In this document: piece after piece, positions 45,200 to 57,569 of the stretch
Layout: the number at the start of each line of letters is the position of its first letter
Numbering within the stretch: position 1 is the stretch's first letter
Assembly: GCF_902859915.1 (NCBI RefSeq)
Contig: NZ_CADIKK010000021.1
Location: 1-64,000 of the forward strand
Length of the DNA: 64,000 nucleotides
DNA from: Paraburkholderia ultramafica
GTDB lineage: Bacteria; Pseudomonadota; Gammaproteobacteria; Burkholderiales; Burkholderiaceae
Direction of reading: 5' to 3'
Translations under genes and position numbers: made by a program
The notes under the pieces: model-generated
Told to the model about the DNA's origin: nothing
Seen by the model: only the letters and a program-made list of their open reading frames with translations
The model's database searches: none

Positions 45200-45306
45200 G
45201 CCCGGCGGCCTGAACGCCGGCCGCCCCGCTCCAGCGCCATCGAAACAGACGCACCAGGACGCAACCCAGCGCACCTCAACGCAAGCAATCGACTCGCACA
45301 TACGCC

Positions 45307-48024
<2,718 letters not shown>

Positions 48025-48179
48025 GCCTTGTGGCGGGAAACTCACTATATCGGTTCTGAAAGGCTGAATATTTGCGGCAACGTAATTTTCGGCTTTGTAG
48101 ACTGAATCGGTTTTATCCCGCCAGACGCGGCCAAAACGCGTCGGCTTGTCTAATTGCAATCGCCAACGGAGAAAATCGT

Positions 48180-48389
48180 ATGAAAAAGCTGACGCTGTTA
48201 TTGACTGCTGTTTCGCTTGCCGCGGGCGCCTCGGCGGCGCTGGCCCAGCCCGCTGCGCCGGGCGGCTCCAGCGCGGTCAGCTCGTATTCGCCGCCGGTCG
48301 TGAAACACGTCAAGAAGCCGAAGAAGCAGAAAATGAAGCAGGGCGCGTCGGCTCCGATGGCCGCCCCGGCGGATGCCGCCAGCCAGTAA
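48180..48389 (+). CDS. Small secreted Lys-rich protein
   Basis: A 69-residue protein. A clear signal peptide (MKKLTLLLTAVSLAAGASAA, cleavage near ALA-Q) is followed by a short mature part with a basic cluster (VKHVKKPKKQKMKQ) and an Ala-rich tail. A GGAG site precedes the ATG and a terminator follows. No function known; a periplasmic or exported basic peptide. Confidence 0.75.
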   Translation: MKKLTLLLTAVSLAAGASAALAQPAAPGGSSAVSSYSPPVVKHVKKPKKQKMKQGASAPMAAPADAASQ

Positions 48390-48429
48390 GCAGCACGGCC
48401 CAGCCGGTCGGTTCAGACCGTTGAAAGAC

Positions 48430-48456
48430 AAAGAGCCCGCGTCGAGCGGGCTCTTT
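48430..48456. terminator. Rho-independent terminator after the small secreted protein gene
   Basis: Stem AAAGAGCCCGC / GCGGGCTCTTT with a 5-nt loop and flanking A and T runs, between convergent genes. Confidence 0.93.
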
Positions 48457-48532
48457 TCATTGGTGCGGCAGGGTTTGCGTCACCGGGTGCAACCGTTGCC
48501 GCGCACGCCCTGCCTGGAATGCCTGAAGTCAG

Positions 48533-48865
48533 TCAGAGGCCCCAGACGATGTCCGCGTTTTCCTTCTGCGCCGCGCGCAGCATGTCGAGGAACGGATACG
48601 CGCGCTGCGCGAGACCCGGCGGAATCTCGTGAGGATCGTGGCCGTGGCCGTCTTCGCCTTCGTGGAAACGGCCCTCGTGTTCGGCGCGCTCCTGCTTGTC
48701 GGAGCTGATGGCCGCTTCGAGTTTCGTGATCGCGGGGCCCAGTTCGTCGTGAGTGATGACGCCCCGCTGACCAAGGCGCTTGCCGACAATGCCAACCAGG
48801 TACTGAGCCAGATTGTCCAGCATCATCACGTCTGGGCAGGCGTGGCACTTAAAAGTAATCAGCAT
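48533..48865 (-). CDS. DUF1840 family protein
   Basis: A 110-residue protein (MLITFKCHACPDVMMLDNLA) with the family pattern: a CxxC near the start, a variable His/Glu/Asp-rich middle (HEGEDGHGHDPHE) and a conserved end (AYPFLDMLRAAQKENADIVW). Function unknown. The His-rich stretch might bind metal. Convergent with the small secreted protein gene. Confidence 0.87.
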   Translation of the reverse strand: MLITFKCHACPDVMMLDNLAQYLVGIVGKRLGQRGVITHDELGPAITKLEAAISSDKQERAEHEGRFHEGEDGHGHDPHEIPPGLAQRAYPFLDMLRAAQKENADIVWGL

Positions 48866-49301
48866 GACTGTTCCCTTTTTCGTTATGTCGGATTGGCGCG
48901 CGAGCGGCCCGAAGACGGCTACCGGCGCGCGTTACGTTAGCTCGCCGACCAGGCGCGGCGGCCACGGCCCTTGCTGGGCATCTCATTGAACATATTAGCA
49001 CCTGCTAAAATCCGTCTGGACGGAAAAGCGCGCCGCAATGCGCCGCGCGCGGCGAAGCGCGAGTAGCGTGGCTGGGCCGGCTGGCCGCAACCCCGCATGC
49101 CGCGGCAGCCAACGCCTCGGCAAGCGGCCATGCCCCGCTTACCGCGTTGCAGGCAATGGGCCCGAAGGCGCTCCCGATGTGCCCGCTGCGTCGCGTCGGC
49201 TGCATCGCCGCTCTCCACGCTTCTAACGAATCGGTTGTGCCTGGCGCGCGGCCGGCGCCTCTTCCGCATCACCGGATTGCCTCACTGGACTCGCAACAAG
49301 C
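48866..49301. other. Divergent region between the DUF1840 gene and argS
   Basis: About 435 bp. The most promoter-like part is 48980-49011 (TTGAAC then TAAAAT, with a short 14-bp spacer) facing argS. This would give a long 290-nt leader. The leader is GC-rich and could fold, but no T-box or other known leader is recognised. No gene seen. Confidence 0.4.
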
Positions 49302-51092
49302 ATGCTGCCCGCACATAAACTTACCCTCGAAACACTGCTCGCCGACACGGTGAAGCAGGTCGCGCTTGCCTCGCAAGGCGCGACCGAAGCCGCGTTCGTG
49401 TCGCCCACCATCACGCTCGAACGCCCCAAGGTTGCCGCGCACGGCGACGTCGCGTGCAATGTGGCGATGCAGCTCGCCAAGCCGCTGCGCGCCAATCCGC
49501 GCCAGCTGGCCCAACAGATCGTCGACGCGCTGCTCGCGCAGCCGCAGGCCCAAGGTCTGATCGAAGCCGCCGAAGTGGCCGGCCCCGGCTTCATCAACCT
49601 GCGCCTGACGGCGTCGGCCAAGCAGGCGGTGATCGCCGCCGTGTTCGCCGAACAGGCTGCGTTCGGCCGCTCGCAACGCGACGCCGGCAAGCATGTGCTG
49701 ATTGAGTTCGTCTCGGCCAACCCGACCGGCCCGCTGCACGTCGGCCACGGCCGCCAGGCCGCGCTCGGCGACGCGCTGTCGAACGTGCTGGCCTCGCAAG
49801 GCTGGGACGTGCATCGCGAGTTCTACTACAACGACGCCGGCGTGCAGATCCACACGCTCGCGCAGTCGACCCAGGCGCGCGCCCGCGGCCTCGCCCCCGG
49901 CGATGAGGGCTGGCCGGCGTCGGCGTACAACGGCGAGTACATCGCCGACATCGCGCAAGATTATCTGAGCGGCGCCACGGTGGCCGCGAGCGACGGCGAG
50001 CCGGTCACCGGCGCGGGCGACGTCGAAGACCTCGAGGCGATCCGCCGCTTCGCCGTCGCGTACCTGCGCCGCGAGCAGGACATGGACCTGCAGGCGTTCG
50101 GCGTGAAGTTCGACCAGTACTACCTGGAGTCGTCGCTGTACACGGAAGGCCGGGTCGAGAAGACCGTCGACGCGCTGATCGCCGCCGGCAAGACCTACGA
50201 ACAGGAAGGCGCGCTGTGGCTGCGCACCACCGACGACGGCGACGACAAAGACCGCGTGATGCGCAAGACCGACGGTACCTACACGTACTTCGTGCCGGAC
50301 GTCGCCTACCACGTCGCCAAGTGGCAGCGCGGCTTCACCAAGGTCATCAACGTCCAGGGCTCGGACCACCACGGCACGATCGCGCGGGTGCGCGCCGGCC
50401 TGCAGGGTCTCGGCATCGGCATTCCGAAGGGCTATCCCGACTACATCCTGCACAAGATGGTCACGGTGATGCGCAACGGCGAAGAGGTGAAGATCTCCAA
50501 GCGCGCCGGCAGCTATGTGACGGTGCGCGATCTGATCGAATGGTCGGGCGGCGCGACGCCGGGGTCTGAAGCGGCCATCGACCTGATCGATGAAGAAACG
50601 ATTCGCCGCGGCCGCGACGCCGTGCGCTTCTTCCTGATCTCGCGCAAGGCGGACACGGAATTCGTGTTCGACATCGACCTCGCGCTGAAGCAGAACGACG
50701 AAAATCCGGTGCATTACGTGCAGTACGCGCACGCCCGGATCTGCTCGGTCATCGCCGAATGCAAAGCGCGCTACAGCATGGACGAGACCACACTGGCCAG
50801 CGTGGACGTGGCGCCGCTCACCAGCGAACGCGCAATGGCCTTGCTGAACAAGCTCGCCGAATTCCCGGACATGCTGCAACACGCCGCCGACGAACTGGCG
50901 CCCCACGCGGTCGCGTTCTATTTGCGCGAGCTCGCCGGAGAATTCCACTCGTTCTACAATGACAGAGCCGAACGCGTGCTGGTCGACGATGCGGCCGAGC
51001 GCAATGCACGTGTCGCGCTGCTCGCGGCCACGCGTCAGGTGTTGGCCAACGGTCTCGCGACGATCGGCGTCTCCGCTCCCGTCAAGATGTAA
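49302..51092 (+). CDS. argS: Arginyl-tRNA synthetase
   Basis: A 596-residue class I synthetase. An N-terminal Add-1 domain is followed by the HIGH-type motif HVGH (146-149) and the KMSKS counterpart KISKR (397-401). The C-terminal DALR anticodon-binding domain ends in NGLATIGVSAPVKM. Charges tRNA-Arg. It is followed 79 bp later by a SPOR protein gene, a linkage common in beta-proteobacteria. Confidence 0.97.
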   Translation: MLPAHKLTLETLLADTVKQVALASQGATEAAFVSPTITLERPKVAAHGDVACNVAMQLAKPLRANPRQLAQQIVDALLAQPQAQGLIEAAEVAGPGFINLRLTASAKQAVIAAVFAEQAAFGRSQRDAGKHVLIEFVSANPTGPLHVGHGRQAALGDALSNVLASQGWDVHREFYYNDAGVQIHTLAQSTQARARGLAPGDEGWPASAYNGEYIADIAQDYLSGATVAASDGEPVTGAGDVEDLEAIRRFAVAYLRREQDMDLQAFGVKFDQYYLESSLYTEGRVEKTVDALIAAGKTYEQEGALWLRTTDDGDDKDRVMRKTDGTYTYFVPDVAYHVAKWQRGFTKVINVQGSDHHGTIARVRAGLQGLGIGIPKGYPDYILHKMVTVMRNGEEVKISKRAGSYVTVRDLIEWSGGATPGSEAAIDLIDEETIRRGRDAVRFFLISRKADTEFVFDIDLALKQNDENPVHYVQYAHARICSVIAECKARYSMDETTLASVDVAPLTSERAMALLNKLAEFPDMLQHAADELAPHAVAFYLRELAGEFHSFYNDRAERVLVDDAAERNARVALLAATRQVLANGLATIGVSAPVKM

Positions 51093-51171
51093 GTCCTCCG
51101 GCGCAACATGCAACCGGCCGTCGTTATAATCGACGCCCGATCCAGGATTCTTTTTGCAGGTGATTCGTACG

Positions 51172-51981
51172 ATGGCAAAACCACGCCGCACAACAAAGCA
51201 ATCGAAACAAACCGGGGGCACTTTTCTCGGCATCGTGCTGGGCCTGATCGTCGGCCTGGCGATCGCGGTAGTGGTGGCGCTGTATATCACCCGTGCGCCT
51301 ACGCCGTTCGTGTCGAAGGTGGCGCCGCCCGCGGCGTCCGAAGCCGGCGCGAGCCAGGCGCAATACGATCCGAACCGTCCGCTGCAAGGCAAGACGCCGG
51401 GCCAGCCGGTACCGCAAGCCGCGCAACCGGCGCCGCCGAACACCGCGCCTGGCCAGACCAACTCGCAGACCCAGTCGGGCATGCTCGAAGAACCGCAGAT
51501 CGTCGAAGTGCCGCCGTCGGCTGGCAATGCGAACGGTACGGCGGTTGCGCCGAAGCCTTCGCAGGATAACGGCAACGGCACCGGCACGGCCGCTGTGCCG
51601 GCTCCGGCGAAGAAACCGCAAGCCTCCAGCGCACCGGCCGCCACCGCGGCGGGCTCGGCGCCGAAGAGCACCACAGCCACCATGGCCGCCAACACCAAGC
51701 CGGGTTCAGCCGCGGCGCCGGCCCCGGCGCCGGGTGATGCGAACACGGGCTACTTCCTGCAAGTGGGCGCGTACAAAACCTCGGCCGATGCCGAACAGCA
51801 GCGCGCGCGCCTCGCGTTCCAGGGCTTCGAATCGAAGGTCACCCAGCGCGATGCGGGCGGCGTGACGTACTATCGCGTGCGCATCGGGCCATTCTCGAAG
51901 TTCGAAGACATGAATTCGAGCCGCCAGCGTCTGTCGGATGCGGGCGTGGATACCGCCGTGATCCGCTTCACCAAACAATAA
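51172..51981 (+). CDS. SPOR-domain membrane protein (FtsN-like)
   Basis: A 269-residue protein: a basic cytosolic N-terminus, one transmembrane helix (about 16-41, TFLGIVLGLIVGLAIAVVVA), a long Pro/Ala/Gln-rich linker and a C-terminal SPOR domain (about 190-265, YFLQVGAYKTSADAEQQRAR ... VRIGPFSKFEDMNSSRQRL). SPOR domains bind denuded glycan strands at the septum, so a role in cell division or septal peptidoglycan is likely. TATAAT at 51125-51130 is a possible -10 box. Confidence 0.9.
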   Translation: MAKPRRTTKQSKQTGGTFLGIVLGLIVGLAIAVVVALYITRAPTPFVSKVAPPAASEAGASQAQYDPNRPLQGKTPGQPVPQAAQPAPPNTAPGQTNSQTQSGMLEEPQIVEVPPSAGNANGTAVAPKPSQDNGNGTGTAAVPAPAKKPQASSAPAATAAGSAPKSTTATMAANTKPGSAAAPAPAPGDANTGYFLQVGAYKTSADAEQQRARLAFQGFESKVTQRDAGGVTYYRVRIGPFSKFEDMNSSRQRLSDAGVDTAVIRFTKQ

Positions 51982-52142
51982 AACGAACGGTAATCGTCGG
52001 CACGCGCAGTCACCGAACTATCGGTGCGCAGCGCGTGTCACAAGCACGTCGGACAATTGAAACGTCCAATGCCGAATCTGAAAAACGGTGACGGGCATTT
52101 GCGTGGCGCCACCGTCTTACCGCCTATCTGGGTCAACACCAC

Positions 52143-52781
52143 ATGAAAAAACTGCTGAGCATTCTGTTCCTCTCGCTGGGTCTGGTTGCCGCCACGGCTC
52201 ATGCGTCGCCGGCTGCGCCGGTGTCCGGCAAGGACTACACTGTGCTGGCTTCGCCGCAACCGACCGACGTGCCGGCCGGCAAGATCGAAGTCACCGAGTT
52301 CTTCTGGTACGGCTGCCCGCACTGCAACGAATTCGACCCGTACCTCGAAGCTTGGGTCAAGAAGCAGGGTCCGGACGTGGTGTTCAAGCGCGTGCCGGTC
52401 GCCTTCCGCGACGACTTCGTTCCGCACTCGAAGATGTTCCACGCGCTCGACGCGCTCGGCCTCGCCACGGAACTGACGCCGAAGGTCTTCAACGAAATCC
52501 ACGTCAACAAGAACTACCTGATGACGCCGGAAGATCAGGTCAAATACCTCGCGAAGCAGGGCGTCGATCCGAAGAAGTACATGGACGCGTACAACTCGTT
52601 CTCGACGCAAAGCGCGCTGCAGAAAGACAAGAAGCTGCTCGACTCGTACAAAATCGACGGCGTGCCGACGATGGCCGTGCAAGGCAAGTATGAAACCGGG
52701 CCGGCAGCGACCAACAGCCTGCCGGGCACGATTCAGGTGCTCGATTATCTGGTGCAGCAAGTCCGCGCCAAGAAGATGTAA
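52143..52781 (+). CDS. dsbA: Thiol:disulfide interchange protein DsbA
   Basis: A 212-residue periplasmic oxidoreductase. The signal peptide ends near AHAS. The active site CPHC is Cys58-Cys61 (FFWYGCPHCNEF), and the cis-Pro loop reads DGVPTMAV. DsbA introduces disulfide bonds in exported proteins and is reoxidised by DsbB, encoded elsewhere. Followed 15 bp later by an SDR gene. Confidence 0.96.
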   Translation: MKKLLSILFLSLGLVAATAHASPAAPVSGKDYTVLASPQPTDVPAGKIEVTEFFWYGCPHCNEFDPYLEAWVKKQGPDVVFKRVPVAFRDDFVPHSKMFHALDALGLATELTPKVFNEIHVNKNYLMTPEDQVKYLAKQGVDPKKYMDAYNSFSTQSALQKDKKLLDSYKIDGVPTMAVQGKYETGPAATNSLPGTIQVLDYLVQQVRAKKM

Positions 52782-52796
52782 AGACGAGGCGCCGGA

Positions 52797-53570
52797 ATGA
52801 GTTCACCGCTAAAGGTTTTCATTACCGGCGCTTCGAGTGGCATCGGCCTCGCGCTCGCCGCCGACTATGCGCGGCGCGGCGCGATTCTCGGCCTCGTTGC
52901 CCGCCGCGGTGACATCCTCGCCGCGTTCCAGCAGTCCCATCCGCACAACACCGTCTCCATCTATTCCGTCGACGTTCGCGACGCCGAAGCGCTTGCCGAT
53001 GCTGCCGCGCAATTCATCGCGCAACACGGTTTGCCGGACGTCGTGATCGCCAACGCCGGCATCAGCCGCGGTGCGGTCACCGGACAGGGCGATCTGCGCA
53101 CCTTCCGCGAAGTGATGGACGTCAACTACTTCGGCATGGTCGCCACCTTCGAGCCGTTCGCCGCCGCGATGGTCGCCGCGAAACGCGGCACGCTGGTCGG
53201 CATCGCCAGCGTCGCCAGTGTGCGCGGCTTGCCGGGCTCCGGCGCGTACAGCGCGTCGAAGTCGGCGGCGCTCAAGTATCTCGAAGCGTTGCGCGTCGAG
53301 ATGCGGCCGCACCGCGTCGGCGTCGTTACGATCGCGCCCGGCTACATCCGCACGCCGATGACCGAGCACAACCCGTACATGATGCCGTTCCTGATGGACG
53401 CCGACCGTTTCGCCGCGAAGGTGGCGCACGCGGTCGAGCGGCGGACGGCTTTCGCGGTGTTTCCGTGGCAGATGCGCATCGTCGCGATGCTGCTGCATGT
53501 GCTGCCGCGCTGGCTCTACGACCGCGCGTTCGAACGCGCGCCGCGCAAGCCGCGCGTCGCCACCGAATAA
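52797..53570 (+). CDS. Short-chain dehydrogenase/reductase
   Basis: A 257-residue classical-type SDR. The cofactor motif is TGASSGIG (10-17), NAG is in IANAGISRG, and the catalytic Tyr/Lys are in SGAYSASKSAALK. The C-terminal part is basic and hydrophobic (MRIVAMLLHVLPRWLYDRAF), as in membrane-associated members. Substrate unknown. It overlaps no neighbour and lies 3 bp before the BtuF-like gene. Confidence 0.88.
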   Translation: MSSPLKVFITGASSGIGLALAADYARRGAILGLVARRGDILAAFQQSHPHNTVSIYSVDVRDAEALADAAAQFIAQHGLPDVVIANAGISRGAVTGQGDLRTFREVMDVNYFGMVATFEPFAAAMVAAKRGTLVGIASVASVRGLPGSGAYSASKSAALKYLEALRVEMRPHRVGVVTIAPGYIRTPMTEHNPYMMPFLMDADRFAAKVAHAVERRTAFAVFPWQMRIVAMLLHVLPRWLYDRAFERAPRKPRVATE

Positions 53571-53573
53571 ATC

Positions 53574-54392
53574 ATGGAACCCCGTGCGGTCGATGCAGCC
53601 GGCGTCGCGCACGAAACCGCAGGCGCCAACGCGCGCATCGTCTCGCTGGTGCCGAGCATCACCGAAACACTCTTCGCACTCGGCCTCGACAGGCAGATCG
53701 TCGGACGCACCGGTTTTTGTGTGCATCCTCGCGACAAGGTGCGTGAGGTGCGCAAGGTCGGCGGCACCAAGGCCGTCAATCTCGACGCGATTCGTGCGTT
53801 GCACCCCACTCATCTGATCGTCAATATCGACGAAAACGAGCGCGATACTGTCGAGCAGTTGCGCGCGTTCGTGCCGCACATCGTCGTCACCCATCCGCAG
53901 ACACCGCAAGACAATTTGTCGCTTTACGCGCTGCTGGGCGCGATCTTCGACCGCATGCAGCAAGCGCAGCGTCTGAGCGAGAGACTCGAAGACCGGCTGC
54001 GCGAAGCCGCAACGCAGGCGTTTGCCGCGCAAAACGTGCTGTATCTGATCTGGCGCGAACCGTGGATGACCGTGGCGCGCGACACGTATATCGCCGCGAT
54101 GCTGCGGCTCGTGAACTGGCACACACTGCCCGATGTGCGAGGCGGAGCGGCAGGCGCCGCGCGTTATCCGACGTTCGAGTTCGACGACGCGCCGTGGCTT
54201 GCCGGGGTCGATCGCATCCTGCTGTCGAGCGAGCCGTATCGTTTCACGCAGGCGCATCGCGATGCGCTCGCGCGCGATTCGCGGCTGGCGACCAGGCGCA
54301 TCGAGTTGATCGATGGGGAAATGGTGTCGTGGTACGGCGTGCGCGCGATCGAAGGCGTCGCCTATCTGCTGAAGCGCGCGTCGGCGGCATGA
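53574..54392 (+). CDS. BtuF-like cobalamin/metal-chelate-binding protein
   Basis: A 272-residue protein with the helical-backbone binding fold (ARIVSLVPSITETLFALGLD; TGFCVHPRD; VGGTKAVNLDAIRALHPTHL). This is the BtuF/FhuD class that binds cobalamin or iron chelates. No signal peptide is present, so it is probably cytosolic or uses an unrecognised start. No BtuC or BtuD genes adjoin it. Similar solitary proteins are common in proteobacteria. Confidence 0.82.
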   Translation: MEPRAVDAAGVAHETAGANARIVSLVPSITETLFALGLDRQIVGRTGFCVHPRDKVREVRKVGGTKAVNLDAIRALHPTHLIVNIDENERDTVEQLRAFVPHIVVTHPQTPQDNLSLYALLGAIFDRMQQAQRLSERLEDRLREAATQAFAAQNVLYLIWREPWMTVARDTYIAAMLRLVNWHTLPDVRGGAAGAARYPTFEFDDAPWLAGVDRILLSSEPYRFTQAHRDALARDSRLATRRIELIDGEMVSWYGVRAIEGVAYLLKRASAA

Positions 54393-54622
54393 GCACCGGC
54401 AGCCGGATTCCATATGGATATGCGGATTATGTTGTTGTCGCCGCAATCACCCTTCGATAAGCTTTCGCGAACGCGCGCGACGCGCATGGGCCGGATTACC
54501 CACGTCATGCGCGAGCGCCGGAAACGTATCACAATCGGGACGACGCCCAAGCCCGTCCGTCGTCACCGGAATAACCACACAACCAGACGCACTGCCTGAC
54601 TGCGCTTGTTATGGGAGAACCT

Positions 54623-56209
54623 ATGCGCTTCAAACTGCTCGCAGCCGCCGTACTGTTCACGGCGCCCGCGCTCGTGCTCGCCAAACCGCTGACCGTCTGT
54701 ACCGAGTCGAGCCCTGACGGCTTCGACGTGGTGCAGTTCAATTCGCTCGTCACGACCAATGCGTCGGCCGATGTGATCTTCAATTCACTGGTCTCGTACG
54801 ACGAGGCCTCGAAGAAAGTGGTGCCGGCGCTGGCCGACAAATGGGACGTGAGCGCCGACGGCCTCACGTACACGTTCCATCTGCGCCCGAACGTGCAGTT
54901 CCAGACCACCGACTACTTCAAGCCCACCCGCGCGCTGAACGCCGACGACGTCGTCTTCACGTTCGACCGCATGCTCAACGACAGCAATCCGTGGCACAAG
55001 GTGGCGGGGGCGAGCGGCTTCCCGCATGCGCAGTCGATGGGCTTGCCGAAGCTGATCAGGTCGATCAGCAAGGTTGACGACAATACCGTCAAGTTTGAAC
55101 TGAACACCCCGGACGCGACCTTCGTGCCGATCCTGACGATGGGTTTCGCGTCGATCTATTCGGCGGAATACGCCGACCAGTTGCTCAAGGCTGGCAAAGA
55201 GGTGGATCTGAACGCGAAGCCGGTCGGCACCGGCCCGTTCGTCTTGAAGAGCTATACGAAAGACGCGGTGATCCGCTACGACGTGAACCCGACCTTCTGG
55301 GGGCCGAAACCGAAGATCGACCGCCTGATCTACGCGATCACGCCGGACGCCACGGTGCGCGCGCAGAAAGTGAAAGCGGGTGAATGCGAGATCGCGCTGT
55401 CGCCGAAGCCGCAGGATCTCGCCGACGCGAAGAACGACAAGTCGCTGGCCATCGTGCAGACTCCGGCGTTCATGACCGCGTTCGTCGCGTTGAACACGCA
55501 GAAGAAGCCGCTCGACAATCAGAAGGTGCGCGCCGCAATGAACATGGCGTTCGATCGCACCACGTACCTGAAGACCGTGTTCGACAACACCGCGACGCCG
55601 GCCACGAACCCGTATCCGCCGAACACGTGGAGCTACAACCGGTCGATCAAGGGCTGGCCGTACGATCCGGTGAAAGCGAAGAAACTGCTCGCCGACGCGG
55701 GCTATCCGAACGGCTTCGAAACGACGATCTGGGTGCGTCCGAACGGCAGCGTGCTGAATCCGAATCCGAAGGCCGGCGCCGAACTGCTGCAGGCGGACCT
55801 CGCGAAGATCGGCGTGAAAGCGGACGTGAAGGTGATCGAATGGGGCGAGCTGATCAAGCAGGCAAAGCAAGGTCAGCACGACTCCCTGTTCATGGGCTGG
55901 GCCGGCGACAACGGCGATCCGGACAACTATCTGTCACCGCTCTTCAGCTGCAACGCGGTGAAGTCGGGGATCAACTTCGCGCGTTTCTGCGACCAGGATC
56001 TGGACAAACTGATTGCCGACGGCAAGGCCACGCCGGAACAGGCCAAGCGTACAAAAGCGTATGAACAGGCGCAGCAGATCATTCACGATCAGGCGCTGTG
56101 GATTCCGCTGGGGTATCCGACCGCTTCGGCGATCACGCGCACGAACGTGAGCGGTTATCACGTGAGTCCGTTCGGCCGGGTGAACTTTGGGACGGTGGCG
56201 GTGCAGTAA
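54623..56209 (+). CDS. ABC transporter substrate-binding protein, dipeptide/DppA type
   Basis: A 528-residue periplasmic binding protein of the SBP_bac_5 family. The signal peptide (MRFKLLAAAVLFTAPALVLA) precedes the mature KPLTVCTESSPDGFDVVQFN; later motifs include VGTGPFVLKSY and FMGWAGDNGDPDNYLSPLFS. It resembles DppA, which binds dipeptides or haem. Permease and ATPase genes are not adjacent, so it is an orphan here. The GGGAGA site favours this ATG over one four codons upstream. Confidence 0.9.
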   Translation: MRFKLLAAAVLFTAPALVLAKPLTVCTESSPDGFDVVQFNSLVTTNASADVIFNSLVSYDEASKKVVPALADKWDVSADGLTYTFHLRPNVQFQTTDYFKPTRALNADDVVFTFDRMLNDSNPWHKVAGASGFPHAQSMGLPKLIRSISKVDDNTVKFELNTPDATFVPILTMGFASIYSAEYADQLLKAGKEVDLNAKPVGTGPFVLKSYTKDAVIRYDVNPTFWGPKPKIDRLIYAITPDATVRAQKVKAGECEIALSPKPQDLADAKNDKSLAIVQTPAFMTAFVALNTQKKPLDNQKVRAAMNMAFDRTTYLKTVFDNTATPATNPYPPNTWSYNRSIKGWPYDPVKAKKLLADAGYPNGFETTIWVRPNGSVLNPNPKAGAELLQADLAKIGVKADVKVIEWGELIKQAKQGQHDSLFMGWAGDNGDPDNYLSPLFSCNAVKSGINFARFCDQDLDKLIADGKATPEQAKRTKAYEQAQQIIHDQALWIPLGYPTASAITRTNVSGYHVSPFGRVNFGTVAVQ

Positions 56210-56240
56210 TTCCGCTCACGCCTGAAGGTACACGGAAAGT

Positions 56241-56279
56241 AAAAAGCCCGGTTGCGCGCCAGCGCAACCGGGCTTTTTT
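56241..56279. terminator. Rho-independent terminator between the DppA-like and MBL genes
   Basis: Stem AAAAAGCCCGGTTGCGC / GCGCAACCGGGCTTTTT with a short loop and A/T runs on both sides; serves both convergent genes. Confidence 0.96.
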
Positions 56280-56297
56280 ATCGACGCATCGAAACGA

Positions 56298-57371
56298 TCA
56301 AGCCGCCGAGAAGCGGATCACGCCGTCCGCGTGCTGCGTGCGCTTCAGTTCACCGGCGAGCCACAGCAGATGCAAATGCGCCAGCGCTTCACCCAGCGCA
56401 AACGTCATCTGATGGATGTCGAGCTGACGCTTGAACATCAGCGGCACGATGTCCGCGGCGCTCTGCGGTTTCTGCGCGCACGCTTCGCGCACTTCGGCCA
56501 GCCGCGCGTCGTGATGCTCGCGCAATTGGCGGATGCGGGTGCGCACGCAGCGAAACGGCCTGCCATGCGACGGCAGCACCAGCGTGTCCTCAGGCATCGC
56601 CTCGTAGCGGCCGAGCGACTCCAGATACAGCGCGAGCGGCGAGCCTTCCGGCTCGATGTCGAACACCGACACGTTGGTCGAAATGCGCGGCAGCACCATG
56701 TCGCCGGAGATCAGCACGCCGGTCTCTTCACAATGCAGCGCGCAGTGTTCCGGCGAATGACCGAAGCCCGTCACCACGTGCCACGTCTTGCCGCCGATCT
56801 TCACACCCTCGGCTTCGCGCAGACGCCGGTATTGCCCCGGAATCGCCGGCACGAGGCTCGAGTAATAGCTCTTGCGATTACGCAGTTTCTCAAGCGAGTC
56901 CTGATCGTTCAGACCGTGCCGCGCGAAATGCCGCGCCGCCGCCTCGCCGCCTGCATTCGAACCGTCGCCGGCGGCCATCACGCGGGCCTGCATGTATTCG
57001 CCGAGCGTCATCCACAGCCGCGCGTCCCAGCGCTTGCGCTCGCCGCCGCTGCACACCCAGTGCGCGAGCCCGATGTGGTCCGGATGGCAGTGCGTGACGA
57101 TCACGCGCAGCACCGGCAGGCCGTCGAGCACCGAGTCGAACACGGTCTCCCAGTTCTGCTTGATCGTATCCGACGTGATGCCGCAATCCACCACCGTCCA
57201 GCCGTGCTTGCCGTCGATCTCGTCGCGCAGCAGCCAGAGATTGATGTGATCCAGCGCGAAAGGCAGCGGCATGCGCAGCCAGAACACGCCGGGCGCGACT
57301 TCCATCGCGCGGCCGGCTTCCGGCATGCTGTCGTTGAACGGGTATTGGAGTTGATGTTCGAGTGCGTTCAT
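56298..57371 (-). CDS. Metallo-beta-lactamase-fold hydrolase
   Basis: A 357-residue MBL-fold protein. The metal-binding motif is THCHPDHIG, with further ligands in GFGHSPEHCALH, ISGDMVLP and LPSHGRPF. The C-terminal winged-helix-like extension resembles the LACTB2/BLACT_WH type. Probably a thioesterase-like or hydroxyacyl hydrolase; substrate unknown. It is divergent from the MerR-type regulator and shares the intergenic operator, which suggests co-regulation. Confidence 0.87.
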   Translation of the reverse strand: MNALEHQLQYPFNDSMPEAGRAMEVAPGVFWLRMPLPFALDHINLWLLRDEIDGKHGWTVVDCGITSDTIKQNWETVFDSVLDGLPVLRVIVTHCHPDHIGLAHWVCSGGERKRWDARLWMTLGEYMQARVMAAGDGSNAGGEAAARHFARHGLNDQDSLEKLRNRKSYYSSLVPAIPGQYRRLREAEGVKIGGKTWHVVTGFGHSPEHCALHCEETGVLISGDMVLPRISTNVSVFDIEPEGSPLALYLESLGRYEAMPEDTLVLPSHGRPFRCVRTRIRQLREHHDARLAEVREACAQKPQSAADIVPLMFKRQLDIHQMTFALGEALAHLHLLWLAGELKRTQHADGVIRFSAA

Positions 57372-57504
57372 TGTGGGTGTCTTCCTCCGTCGGCCGTCCG
57401 GCATGGCGAGGTGTGCGATGCCGGTCGGCGTGGTTGTGGCGGTGGCGGCTTGCTCTTGCCGGATCGCGCCGTGGTTGCAGCAATGGTTGCGTTCAGCTCA
57501 GGTT

Positions 57505-57522
57505 GACGATAACGTAAACGTC
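57505..57522. promoter_or_regulatory. LiuR/MerR-type operator candidate
   Basis: GACGATAACGTAAACGTC is an imperfect inverted repeat centred on ACGT (14 of 18 positions symmetrical). It overlaps a TTGACG -35-like box, as MerR-family operators do, 47 bp upstream of the regulator ATG and about 130 bp upstream of the divergent MBL gene. Confidence 0.6.
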
Positions 57523-57569
57523 GATTCTATCGTTCAATCCGATTTTCTGCCCGGCCACGGGATGCCCCG

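Noticed and set aside
49269..51746. An 825-codon open frame antisense to argS and the SPOR gene
   Set aside because: It spans two genuine genes on the other strand and has no recognisable domain.
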